This document shows, one piece after another, positions 25,892-33,709 of a DNA stretch of 64,000 nucleotides (position 1 is the stretch's first letter; every line of letters begins with the position of its first letter). Origin of the DNA: DASREM01 sp035652095 (GTDB lineage Bacteria > Acidobacteriota > Terriglobia > Terriglobales > Acidobacteriaceae). The position numbers and the translations under genes were made by a program. Where the stretch lies: positions 248,001 through 312,000 of the forward strand of contig DASREM010000028.1 in the NCBI GenBank assembly GCA_035652095.1, written 5' to 3'. Under the pieces are notes generated by a model. The model was not told where the DNA came from. It saw only the letters and a list, made by a program, of their open reading frames with translations, and did not search any database.

Positions 25892-27385
25892 TTATAGTGC
25901 TGTGCAGACGGCCTTGACCTCGGTGTAGAGTTCGAGGGCGTCGTGTCCCATCTCGCGCCCCCAGCCGGATTGCTTATAGCCGCCAAAGGGCATGGCAGCG
26001 TCGAAAACGTTGTAGCAGTTGATCCACACCGTGCCCGCTCGTAGCTCGGCCGCCAGCCGGTGGGCCTTGCTGATGTCCCGTGTCCATATGCCTGCTGCCA
26101 GGCCATACACAGTATCGTTCGCCCGCTTGACCAGATCGGCTGGATCGCTAAACGGAATCGCCGCCACCACCGGCCCGAAGATTTCTTCGCGCATCACCTT
26201 CATGTTTTCGTTGGTGTTCACCAGAACAGTAGGTTTGACAAAATATCCCTTGTCTCCATGCCGTTCGCCTCCGACAGTCGCCTTTGCGCCTTCGGAGAAT
26301 CCCGATTCCAGGTAACCGCACACACGATTCATCTGCTCTTCCGAGACCAGCGGTCCCATGTCCGTGGATTGGTCCCACCCCGGGCCAACCTTGATCTTCT
26401 CCGCGTGTGCTGAAACCCCTTCCACAACTTTGTCGAAAATGGGCTTCTCCACGTACAAGCGCGAGCCCGCGCAACAGCACTGACCGTGGTTGAAGAAGAT
26501 CGCCATGGAAGCTCCCGCGATGGCGGAATCTACATCCCCGTCCGCGAACACCACGTTGGGGGACTTGCCTCCGAGTTCCAGCGAGACTTTTTTAAGGTTG
26601 CCGGCCGCTGCCTGCACAATCAGCTTCCCCACCTCCGTCGAGCCGGTAAAGGCAATTTTGTCGACGTCCGGATGTGCAGCGAGCGCCGCGCCCGCGGTTT
26701 CGCCGTACCCCGGGACGATGTTCACCACGCCATCAGGGATGCCGGCCTCCTGGATCAACTCGCCCAGCCGCAGAGCCGATAAGGGCGTCTGTTCTGCGGG
26801 TTTGAGCACTACCGTACACCCTGCTGCCAGCGCCGGAGCCAGTTTCCAGGCTGCCATGAGCAACGGGAAATTCCAGGGGATGATCTGGCCGATCACCCCG
26901 ACCGGCTCCCGCAGCGTGTAAGCCAGATACTTGCCGGGCATGGAAATCGGGATCGTATTGCCCTCGATTTTCGTCGCCCAGCCTGCCATGTAGCGGAAAA
27001 TATCGGCGGTCAGCGGCACGTCGGCGATGCGCGCGATCTTGAGCGGCTTGCCATTGTCGAGCATCTCCAATTCGGCGAGCTCATCCAGGTTCTTCTCGAC
27101 CAGATCGCCCAGCCTCCAGATAGCGCGACCACGTTCGGAGGACGTCATTTTGCGCCACGGCCCGCCTTCGAATGCGGCGCGCGCGGCTCTTACTGCCCGG
27201 TCAATGTCTTCGCGATCTCCCTCGGCAATGTTGGATAGAACCTCTCCCGTGGCCGGGTTGTAGGTTGGAAACGTTTTGCCCGATGCCGATTCGACCCACT
27301 TCCCATTGATCAGCATCAGTCGTTTCTTCGAGACAAAATTGGTGACCTTGTCTTCCATCTGAACGCTTGTAAGGACGGTTGCCAT
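25892..27385 (-). CDS. NAD(P)-dependent aldehyde dehydrogenase
   Basis: A 497-residue cytoplasmic enzyme oxidising an aldehyde to its acid. The cofactor motif FTGSTEVGKLI, the general-base glutamate in LELGGKSPN (about residue 268), the catalytic cysteine in GQCCCAGSR (about 302) and the EEIFGPV motif are all present. It is closest in style to the ALDH1/betaine-aldehyde group; the natural substrate is not determinable. CCGGAGG precedes the ATG. Transcribed alone and ended by a clear terminator. Confidence 0.95.
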   Translation of the reverse strand: MATVLTSVQMEDKVTNFVSKKRLMLINGKWVESASGKTFPTYNPATGEVLSNIAEGDREDIDRAVRAARAAFEGGPWRKMTSSERGRAIWRLGDLVEKNLDELAELEMLDNGKPLKIARIADVPLTADIFRYMAGWATKIEGNTIPISMPGKYLAYTLREPVGVIGQIIPWNFPLLMAAWKLAPALAAGCTVVLKPAEQTPLSALRLGELIQEAGIPDGVVNIVPGYGETAGAALAAHPDVDKIAFTGSTEVGKLIVQAAAGNLKKVSLELGGKSPNVVFADGDVDSAIAGASMAIFFNHGQCCCAGSRLYVEKPIFDKVVEGVSAHAEKIKVGPGWDQSTDMGPLVSEEQMNRVCGYLESGFSEGAKATVGGERHGDKGYFVKPTVLVNTNENMKVMREEIFGPVVAAIPFSDPADLVKRANDTVYGLAAGIWTRDISKAHRLAAELRAGTVWINCYNVFDAAMPFGGYKQSGWGREMGHDALELYTEVKAVCTAL

Positions 27386-27688
27386 GATTTCCTCCGGATT
27401 CTCGGGTTATGGATTGCGCTCTGACCAACCCGGCTCCCCACGGGCCCGTGTCAGCCTCAAGACTTGGAGTGGGTTCGCGGCTCGAAGCGCGCTCGCCACT
27501 CCGGGCCATGCACGATGCCCCGCATCCTCGGCGCGAGTGGCCACAGCTTAGCGGGGCAGGGCAGACTTCGCCGCGAACGCCTCGGATAGTTCAGAGGGCT
27601 CATTCTTCACCTGACCCAGAGCTCTGTCAAGGGTTGCGTGGAGCGGCGGCCGCCTTCGGCTGCCCCGCGGATTGACGAAAGATCCGGC
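27386..27688. other. Intergenic region with no recognised feature
   Basis: The 303 bp upstream of the aldehyde dehydrogenase and downstream of the HAF-repeat gene are GC-rich. I see the GGAGG before the dehydrogenase start and nothing else. Confidence 0.5.
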
Positions 27689-28741
27689 CTAGTTTGTGTC
27701 CGCGTATCCGACGATCTTGTCGGAGTCATTTATGGCGGTTGCGTAGCTGTTCAGCCCGCCCAATGACGCTCCCAAGTCTTGTGTACCCTTTGCCTTGGTC
27801 CACACATAGGCATGCCATGGCCCCTGGTTGGTGATCCAGGAACTGCCGACCACGTGATTGAGATTGTTGATCCCATTCGCAACCCAGTTGATTGAGCCGT
27901 TCAAGGAGGGCAGGGTCTGATAGTTTCTGGCCGTTTTCCAGGTTCCGGCGCGTTGTCCTCCAAATTTGTTGAAAATCACCGAGAGTGTGCCCGAGGAGTT
28001 GATTCCGGTTGCGATGGTGCTGATTTGCGTGGAAGTAGATCCCAGGTCTTGCATCCCTCCCGCGGCTGTCCACAGGAAGGCGTGATAGATCGTAGTTCCG
28101 GGCGGATTCGAGTAGCCGACGACTTCTCCGGCACTATTGATCGCCAGGGGCAAGCTGGATCTGCCCCCCAAGGTGCCCAGGTCCTGCATGCCGCCGGCAG
28201 CGGTCCACAGGAACCCGTGAAAACTTGGAGTCAGTGTGGCGCAGCCCGAAACGCAGGCATTCCCGACCACCTGGTCGTTGTCATTGATGGCGAGCGCCGC
28301 GCTGTTGTGCGCGCCGGGCAGGGTGCCCAGGTCCTGCATACCACCGGCTTGTGTCCACAGGAACGCATGCGCCGGAACTTGACCGCTCGATAGGGCTGAC
28401 ATCCCTACTATGGACCCGGCGCTGTTGATGCCGTAAGCAAAGCTCCACGTTCCGTTGGGTAGCGTGCCGAGGTCTTCGATTCCAGCCCCGGGAACCCATC
28501 GCACCGCGTGCGGATGCGTGTTGATCAGATCGGCCGAGTTCCCCGCAATCACTCCCGATGCATTGATTGCCCAGGCTTCGCTGCGGTCGTCTCCCGGCAG
28601 GGTGCCCAGGTCTTGCATGCCGGTTCCGGCCGTCCAAAGAAATGCGTGGTGGATTGGAGTCTGCGAGAATCCAGGCGTCGTCAGCATCATCAGGAAAATA
28701 CAAACTGTGAGCCATCTTGGGATTGTGCTGTGCATACACAT
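27689..28741 (-). CDS. HAF-repeat extracellular protein
   Basis: A 350-residue exported protein with a signal peptide (TVCIFLMMLTTPGFSQTP). The mature part consists of about seven repeats of roughly 45 residues with the core HAFLWT-x3-GMQDLGTLPG and an INxxGxVVG strand, the HAF motif, arranged like propeller blades. The ATG at 28741 is preceded by GAGG; the frame extends upstream to a GTG at 28810, but the extra residues would push the signal peptide inward. Function unknown; probably surface or secreted. Confidence 0.85.
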   Translation of the reverse strand: MCMHSTIPRWLTVCIFLMMLTTPGFSQTPIHHAFLWTAGTGMQDLGTLPGDDRSEAWAINASGVIAGNSADLINTHPHAVRWVPGAGIEDLGTLPNGTWSFAYGINSAGSIVGMSALSSGQVPAHAFLWTQAGGMQDLGTLPGAHNSAALAINDNDQVVGNACVSGCATLTPSFHGFLWTAAGGMQDLGTLGGRSSLPLAINSAGEVVGYSNPPGTTIYHAFLWTAAGGMQDLGSTSTQISTIATGINSSGTLSVIFNKFGGQRAGTWKTARNYQTLPSLNGSINWVANGINNLNHVVGSSWITNQGPWHAYVWTKAKGTQDLGASLGGLNSYATAINDSDKIVGYADTN

Positions 28742-28940
28742 CCGTCCTCGTCCGGGCACCGATCCCTCCTTGTGCCCTGCGGCGGTTGACGAATGAGAGG
28801 TAGCATTCACTTACAACAGAGTCAAGGGAGATGAAGGTTTGAGACGATCGGCCCGGTCTTCCTCTCTGGTTTCCGCCCAGTGCACATAACAAAACAGGGG
28901 TGACCGGTGTGAGTTCGCGTGAATCGGCGGGAAAGCATTC

Positions 28941-29189
28941 TCAGGCGAGGCGTTTACGCTTCGCGCTGTTTTGTTCACTCTGCGCTGCAGGACGCTTCGC
29001 GTGCGGCTCTCGCGCGTGAATGATCATGCACATTGAGCAGAATTCCCCGCCGCAGAGTTCGCACTCTTCGGCGTGCAGGTCGCATATTTCACTGCCGCAA
29101 TCGGCGCAGATCGCGCTGGTATCGCGGCTGCAGAGATCGCCATCGGCATCCCCAACATTTCGGCTCAGGACGATCTCACAGCGGTCCAT
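28941..29189 (-). CDS. Small Cys-rich (B-box-like) zinc-binding protein
   Basis: An 82-residue protein with ten cysteines and several histidines. The core CADCGSEICDLH...CELCGGEFC...C places CxxC pairs and a CDLH in a cross-brace order like a B-box zinc finger. The tail is basic and low in complexity (AKRKRLA). The ATG at 29189 gives this compact product; the same frame runs on upstream into the protease gene but only as out-of-phase sequence. It is 82 bp after the S8 protease on the same strand and may be co-transcribed. Role unknown. Confidence 0.72.
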   Translation of the reverse strand: MDRCEIVLSRNVGDADGDLCSRDTSAICADCGSEICDLHAEECELCGGEFCSMCMIIHAREPHAKRPAAQSEQNSAKRKRLA

Positions 29190-29271
29190 GACGTTTTCGA
29201 TGTTAATACAGGCCCTTGGGTTCCGGACGAACTTGTGCCCAGGCGCCCTGTACCCTGGCGCGTTCCGGAGT

Positions 29272-30966
29272 TTATTTCTCGCCACCATCCACGCTGCTGC
29301 CCCACATGGCATTGCTACCCCACATGGCGTTGGTGCCCCACATCGCATTATCGGCCCAGATGGTGCTGAAGCCCGAAGATGTATCCGAGCCCCACATAGC
29401 GTTGCTGCCCCACATGGCATTGGTGCCGGAGTTGCTCGTAGTGGGCACGAATTGCGAGTTGCCCCACACCGCCGAGGTGCTCCACATGGACGATGTGTTC
29501 CAAACCGCCGATGGATTGCTGAAGAGAAAGACGTTGTCCGTGTTTGGATCGTAGACCGCCGTCGGTGACATCGCGCTGCGGGTTGCAACCTCGGTGCTGT
29601 TAAGCGCGCCTTCCAGGTCCAGGTATCCGGCGCCCACCGTGAACATGTCATATTGCGAGGTATAGGTGATTCCGGTCGCCGGATCGATCACGCTGCTGCT
29701 GGCAGGAAGTGACTTCCAGGCCGTCTTCATCAGCCGTGCTTTCACCTGGTCGGGAGTCAGCAAGGGACTCTTCTGCAACAGGTCTGCAACCGCTCCGCTC
29801 ACCACGCCCGCGGCCATGCTGGTCCCACTCAGGGAGAAATAACTGGCCGAGGGGGAATTGCTGCCGCCGGTCATGTAGTAGCTGTATGGAACGCGGTTCG
29901 CCGGATACTGACTGTACAAGGTCGCGCCTGGCGCTTCCAACGACACCAGCAGGTTGCCGGGCGCAACCAGGTCCGGTTTCACGATATGATCGATGCCGGT
30001 TGGTCCCTTCGAACTGTAGCTCGCAATCAGGTCGTCGGCTCGCGTCGGCGTTCCCTCCGGTTTCATCGCGCCGACGGTAATTACGTAAGGATCGTTGGCT
30101 GGAGACGTGATCGTCGCATAGCCATTGGTCGGGAGATAGCGGCCGTTGTTTCCCGCCGCAACCACAACCACAATTCCGCTTCTCCACGCAGCTTCGACTG
30201 CTTTGCACACCGGGTCCACGGTGTAGCTCTCATAAACCGGGCGTCCCAGGGAAAGATTGATCACACGAATGTTGAAAAGCGGTTTCAACTGAATCGCCTG
30301 CGAAATCGCAGCGATCACGGCGCTGTCACTGCCGGAGCCGTTCTGATCCAGTACGCGCAGGTTAATCAAGTTCGCGCCCGGTGCAATCCCCATGAAAGTT
30401 TTGGAATACTTGACGCCCTTGGAACTCGCGCCGTTGCCGGCAATTAATCCTGCGATGTGTGTGCCATGTCCATACTGATCGGCGGCGCTCAATGTTCCGG
30501 GTACAAAACTCTGGCTGTACACCACGCGCGACAATCCCAACAGGCCACCGTTCAAGTCGGGATGACTGGAGATGCCGCTGTCAATCACGGCGACGCCGAT
30601 CCCTGATCCAGTGTAACCGCTCTGCCACGCGGTGAACGCATTCACCGCCGGGGCTCCATTGCTCAGACTCGGCTTCATGGCGCGGTCCAGGCTGATATAA
30701 GCGACATTGCTCTGGTTCGAGAGCGACAGCAGATTCGAAACCGGCAAATCCGCAACTACCGCGTTCACCAGCGGCAGTGAACTTATGATCGAACCCAGCA
30801 ATCCAGTGAGTGTCTTTAGATCCAGAGGGCTAGGCGCGGTCTTGTACTGCACCACCACTCTCGCGCTGGTTCCGGAATAGTTCTTCAGGTCCGGCGACAA
30901 TTTGGAGTCGTCCGCGTAAGCCACGCTTACCGCTACCAGCATAAAAACAATCAGGGACTTCTTCAT
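29272..30966 (-). CDS. S8 (subtilisin-like) serine protease with Trp-rich C-terminal repeats
   Basis: A 564-residue exported protease. The signal peptide (SLIVFMLVAVSVAYAD) is followed by an inhibitor-like prodomain and a catalytic domain with Asp in VIDSGISSHPD (about 127), His in GHGTHIAG (about 165) and Ser in SGTSMAAG (about 379); the oxyanion Asn is in VAAGNNG. After residue about 480 the chain becomes a low-complexity tail of AVW and NAMWG(S/T/N) units, at least eight, ending SSVDGGEK. The start ATG at 30966 has GGAG upstream; longer in-frame starts lack it. The tail may be a secretion or surface-anchoring element. Confidence 0.92.
   Translation of the reverse strand: MKKSLIVFMLVAVSVAYADDSKLSPDLKNYSGTSARVVVQYKTAPSPLDLKTLTGLLGSIISSLPLVNAVVADLPVSNLLSLSNQSNVAYISLDRAMKPSLSNGAPAVNAFTAWQSGYTGSGIGVAVIDSGISSHPDLNGGLLGLSRVVYSQSFVPGTLSAADQYGHGTHIAGLIAGNGASSKGVKYSKTFMGIAPGANLINLRVLDQNGSGSDSAVIAAISQAIQLKPLFNIRVINLSLGRPVYESYTVDPVCKAVEAAWRSGIVVVVAAGNNGRYLPTNGYATITSPANDPYVITVGAMKPEGTPTRADDLIASYSSKGPTGIDHIVKPDLVAPGNLLVSLEAPGATLYSQYPANRVPYSYYMTGGSNSPSASYFSLSGTSMAAGVVSGAVADLLQKSPLLTPDQVKARLMKTAWKSLPASSSVIDPATGITYTSQYDMFTVGAGYLDLEGALNSTEVATRSAMSPTAVYDPNTDNVFLFSNPSAVWNTSSMWSTSAVWGNSQFVPTTSNSGTNAMWGSNAMWGSDTSSGFSTIWADNAMWGTNAMWGSNAMWGSSVDGGEK
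29288..29477. repeat. Coding repeat for NAMWG units in the protease tail
   Basis: Imperfect DNA repeats of 12-18 bp with the core CCCCACATGGC encode the tryptophan-rich tail of the S8 protease. Copies cluster at 29300-29345 and 29390-29430. The near-identity at DNA level suggests recent expansion. Confidence 0.75.
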
Positions 30967-31096
30967 TACCAGTCTCCAGTCCAATACCGTCGAACGGCAG
31001 GTCGCGGGAGGGGGCATGATGAGAAATGCAACGATCCTTCCAAAGAACCAAGTGGAAGAAACAAAAGGTATTGCACGGTTTCGTTGCGAATAGGAA

Positions 31097-31111
31097 GGGA
31101 CAGATTGTCCG
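31097..31111. promoter_or_regulatory. Palindrome GGGACAGATTGTCCG (copy C)
   Basis: Matches the copies at 87-101 (reverse orientation) and 181-195 in 14 of 15 and 13 of 15 positions. Lies between divergent genes about 130 bp from the protease start and 160 bp from the c-di-GMP gene start. Confidence 0.45.
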
Positions 31112-31128
31112 CCTTAACGTGTCCGGGC

Positions 31129-31143
31129 GGGACATATCGTCCC
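31129..31143. promoter_or_regulatory. Palindrome GGGAC-N5-GTCCC
   Basis: Perfect 5-bp arms with centre ATATC, 17 bp from copy C of the CGGACAGANTGTCCG palindrome and preceded by a TGTCC half-site at 31120. Shares the GGAC/GTCC arms, so it may be a variant site for the same regulator. Confidence 0.35.
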
Positions 31144-31272
31144 AAAATGGAACCCGCGTCGGGAGTTCCCGATTAGCCTTGTAAGTCACTGTACCGTCAC
31201 GGCAAAACGTTCGTAACCAGGGGATTTCACTTTGGAACGGACACCGCACCGGGCTTCGGCAACAATGCTGCC

Positions 31273-33708
31273 ATGGCAGGTGGGGGCCAACGGAATGCAC
31301 GCGTGTTTGTGGCCGGAATGTCCGTTCTTGCGTTCGGATGTTTCGCACTGGCCTTCTCCCATTGGTATTGCCAAGACCCCCTGAAGTTCACCTGTTATCT
31401 CGCGCTCGCCATTGCAGCGTCGTTCCTGAAAATCAAGTTGCCCGGCGTGAATGGCACCCTGTCCGTCAATTTCATCTTCGTACTGCTGGGAGTCCTGGAA
31501 CTGAGTTTTGGCGAAACTCTGCTGCTGGGGATCGCGGAAGTTTTCGTGCAGTCGAGATGGCGGTCGTCCAAGAATCTCAAGCCGATTCACGTCATATTCA
31601 ACGCGTCGCAATTCTCGGTAGGGACTGCGGCCGCCTACGGTATGCACCAGTTGATCACCCAACAGGTGCTGCATGGCGCCGGCCCGGTGGCGTTGATCGT
31701 GGTCGCAATTACATACTTCGGTTTCAACACACTATCGGTGGCCACGATCGTTTGGCTGACCGAAGGCAAGCCGATCTTAAAGACCTGGTCGGAATCGTAT
31801 TTCTGGTCGTTCCCCTATTACCTCGCAGGGGCCGCAATCACCGGCCTGATGACCTACCTGAACCAGCACATCGGATGGCAGTCTTCGCTCCTGATCTTTC
31901 CTCCGGTGTACTTAATGTACCGTTCCTACCGCCTCTACCTGGGTAAGTTGGAGGATGAGAAGCGTCACGCTGAGCAGGTGTCGCGGGTTCACCTTCGCAC
32001 CATCGAGGCCCTCGCCCTCGCCATCGAAGCCAAAGATCAGACCACGCACGACCACCTGCAACGAGTCCGGGTCTACGCCATGGAACTCGCCAGGGAACTG
32101 GGCCTGAGCGAGGGCGAGAAAGAAGCGCTTCAGGCCGCTTCGGTGCTGCACGATATTGGAAAGCTTGCCGTGCCGGAGCACATCATCTCGAAACCCGGCA
32201 AACTCACGCCGGAAGAGTTCGAGAAGATGAAAATCCATCCCATTATCGGAGCGGAAATCCTGGAGCAGGTTGATTTCCCATATCCCGTCGTTCCCATCGT
32301 GCGCGCTCATCACGAGAAGTGGGATGGCAGCGGGTATCCGGACGGCTTGGCCGGCGAAGCGATTCCCATTGGCGCCCGCATTCTGGCCGCAGTCGACTGC
32401 CTTGATGCGCTGGCTTCGGATCGCCAATATCGTCGCGCCTTGCCGCTAGATGAAGCCATAGCACGCGTCTCCGCGGAAGCCGGCAAGGCCTTCGATCCCC
32501 GCATCGTTGAAATTCTCGCGCGCCGCTACATAGAACTGGAACGCATGGCAAAAGAGCAGCCCGGGCATGCTCCTGCCAAGCTTTCAACCGACATCAAGGT
32601 GGAACGCGGCCTTGCTCCGGCTGCCGGGTTCGCAGAAGCGGAGTCGGCCATTCCGGCGGAGCAGACCACGGGCCTTCAACCGGTCGCACCGAGCAACCTG
32701 GGCGCGGCCCTCCTGGAGGCGCAGTACCTGTTTGAACTGGGACAAGCCTTCCCTATGAGATTGGAAGATCTCCTCTCCATGCTGGCGGCACGCCTGAAGC
32801 GGCTGGTGCCTCATGACGCCATCGCGGTCTACCTGCTTCAGAACGAGGTATTAGTTCCGGAGTTCGTGAGCGGGGACAACGCTCGCGTCTTCGCCTCTCT
32901 GCGCATTCCGGAAGGCGAAGGTCTCTCCGGCTGGGTTGCCGAAAATCGCAAGCCCATTCTCAACGGCAATCCCTCGGTGGAGCCGGGATACTTGAATGAC
33001 CCTACCAAGTACAGTACTTTGCGCTCAGCGTTAGCGGTTCCGCTCGAAGGCTCTTCCGGTGTGGTAGCGGTGCTGGCGCTCTACCGCGCGCAAGCTGACG
33101 CTTTCAGCAGGGAAGACTTGCGTATCTTGCTGGTGATTGCCTCCAAGCTCGCGCTTACCGTCGAACGTATCCTGAAATCCAAATCCGCTGAGGACGAGCC
33201 ACTCATGGATTCTCTTACCGGTCTTCCCAATGCACAATCGCTGTTCGTTCATCTGGACCGGGAAATTGCTCGCGCGCAGGCGGAAAAACTTCCCCTCGCA
33301 GTGTTGATTACCGATTTGGATGGGTTTAGCCGGATCAACGAGGAATTCGGAAGCGCGCAAGGAAATCGATTCCTGCAGGCGTTTGCCGTCAGCCTGAAAC
33401 GCGCTTGTGGTCCGCAGGCTTACGCCGCGCGCATGGGTGGGGACGAATTCGCAGTAGTTGTACCCGGTTTACGTCAGGAATCCGCCCTGGATTTAGGAAA
33501 CAACATCCAGCGCGCAGCAACCGAATCTGCCAGACACATCTGCGATGCTACGCTCACGTTGAGCCTGGGTCAGGCGTTCTATCCGGCCGACGGCGAGAAT
33601 GCCGAGCAGTTGCTGGCCGCGGCCGACCGCCAGATCCGCAATCTTAAGAACCTGCACGCGGCAAAGGCCGCGCTCAAAGCCGCAGCCCATGCCGCAGGAC
33701 TCGACTGA
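31273..33708 (+). CDS. Membrane HD-GYP / GAF / GGDEF c-di-GMP enzyme
   Basis: An 811-residue protein with opposing c-di-GMP activities. Residues 1 to about 215 contain six or more membrane helices. An HD-GYP phosphodiesterase domain follows (about 225-410) with HDIGKL (about 293) and HHEKWDGSGYPDG (about 346) intact. A GAF-like sensor occupies about 480-625. A diguanylate cyclase domain ends the protein with an intact GGDEF (about 721). No RxxD inhibitory site is seen just before GGDEF. Both catalytic motifs look functional, so the net activity is probably switched by the sensor parts. Ends one base before the convergent RND gene. Confidence 0.93.
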   Translation: MAGGGQRNARVFVAGMSVLAFGCFALAFSHWYCQDPLKFTCYLALAIAASFLKIKLPGVNGTLSVNFIFVLLGVLELSFGETLLLGIAEVFVQSRWRSSKNLKPIHVIFNASQFSVGTAAAYGMHQLITQQVLHGAGPVALIVVAITYFGFNTLSVATIVWLTEGKPILKTWSESYFWSFPYYLAGAAITGLMTYLNQHIGWQSSLLIFPPVYLMYRSYRLYLGKLEDEKRHAEQVSRVHLRTIEALALAIEAKDQTTHDHLQRVRVYAMELARELGLSEGEKEALQAASVLHDIGKLAVPEHIISKPGKLTPEEFEKMKIHPIIGAEILEQVDFPYPVVPIVRAHHEKWDGSGYPDGLAGEAIPIGARILAAVDCLDALASDRQYRRALPLDEAIARVSAEAGKAFDPRIVEILARRYIELERMAKEQPGHAPAKLSTDIKVERGLAPAAGFAEAESAIPAEQTTGLQPVAPSNLGAALLEAQYLFELGQAFPMRLEDLLSMLAARLKRLVPHDAIAVYLLQNEVLVPEFVSGDNARVFASLRIPEGEGLSGWVAENRKPILNGNPSVEPGYLNDPTKYSTLRSALAVPLEGSSGVVAVLALYRAQADAFSREDLRILLVIASKLALTVERILKSKSAEDEPLMDSLTGLPNAQSLFVHLDREIARAQAEKLPLAVLITDLDGFSRINEEFGSAQGNRFLQAFAVSLKRACGPQAYAARMGGDEFAVVVPGLRQESALDLGNNIQRAATESARHICDATLTLSLGQAFYPADGENAEQLLAAADRQIRNLKNLHAAKAALKAAAHAAGLD

Positions 33709-33709
33709 A

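Larger units (their letters stand above)
30967..31272. other. Divergent control region with clustered GGAC/GTCC palindromes
   Basis: The 306 bp between the S8 protease and the HD-GYP/GGDEF gene hold a GGGACAGATTGTCCG palindrome (31097-31111) and a GGGAC-N5-GTCCC palindrome (31129-31143), with a further TGTCC half-site at 31120. No gene is visible. Confidence 0.5.

Noticed and set aside
28941..29651. 236-codon reading of the small zinc protein
   Set aside because: The first 150 residues lie over the protease tail in another frame and are low-complexity Cys/Arg-rich; only the last 82 residues look real.
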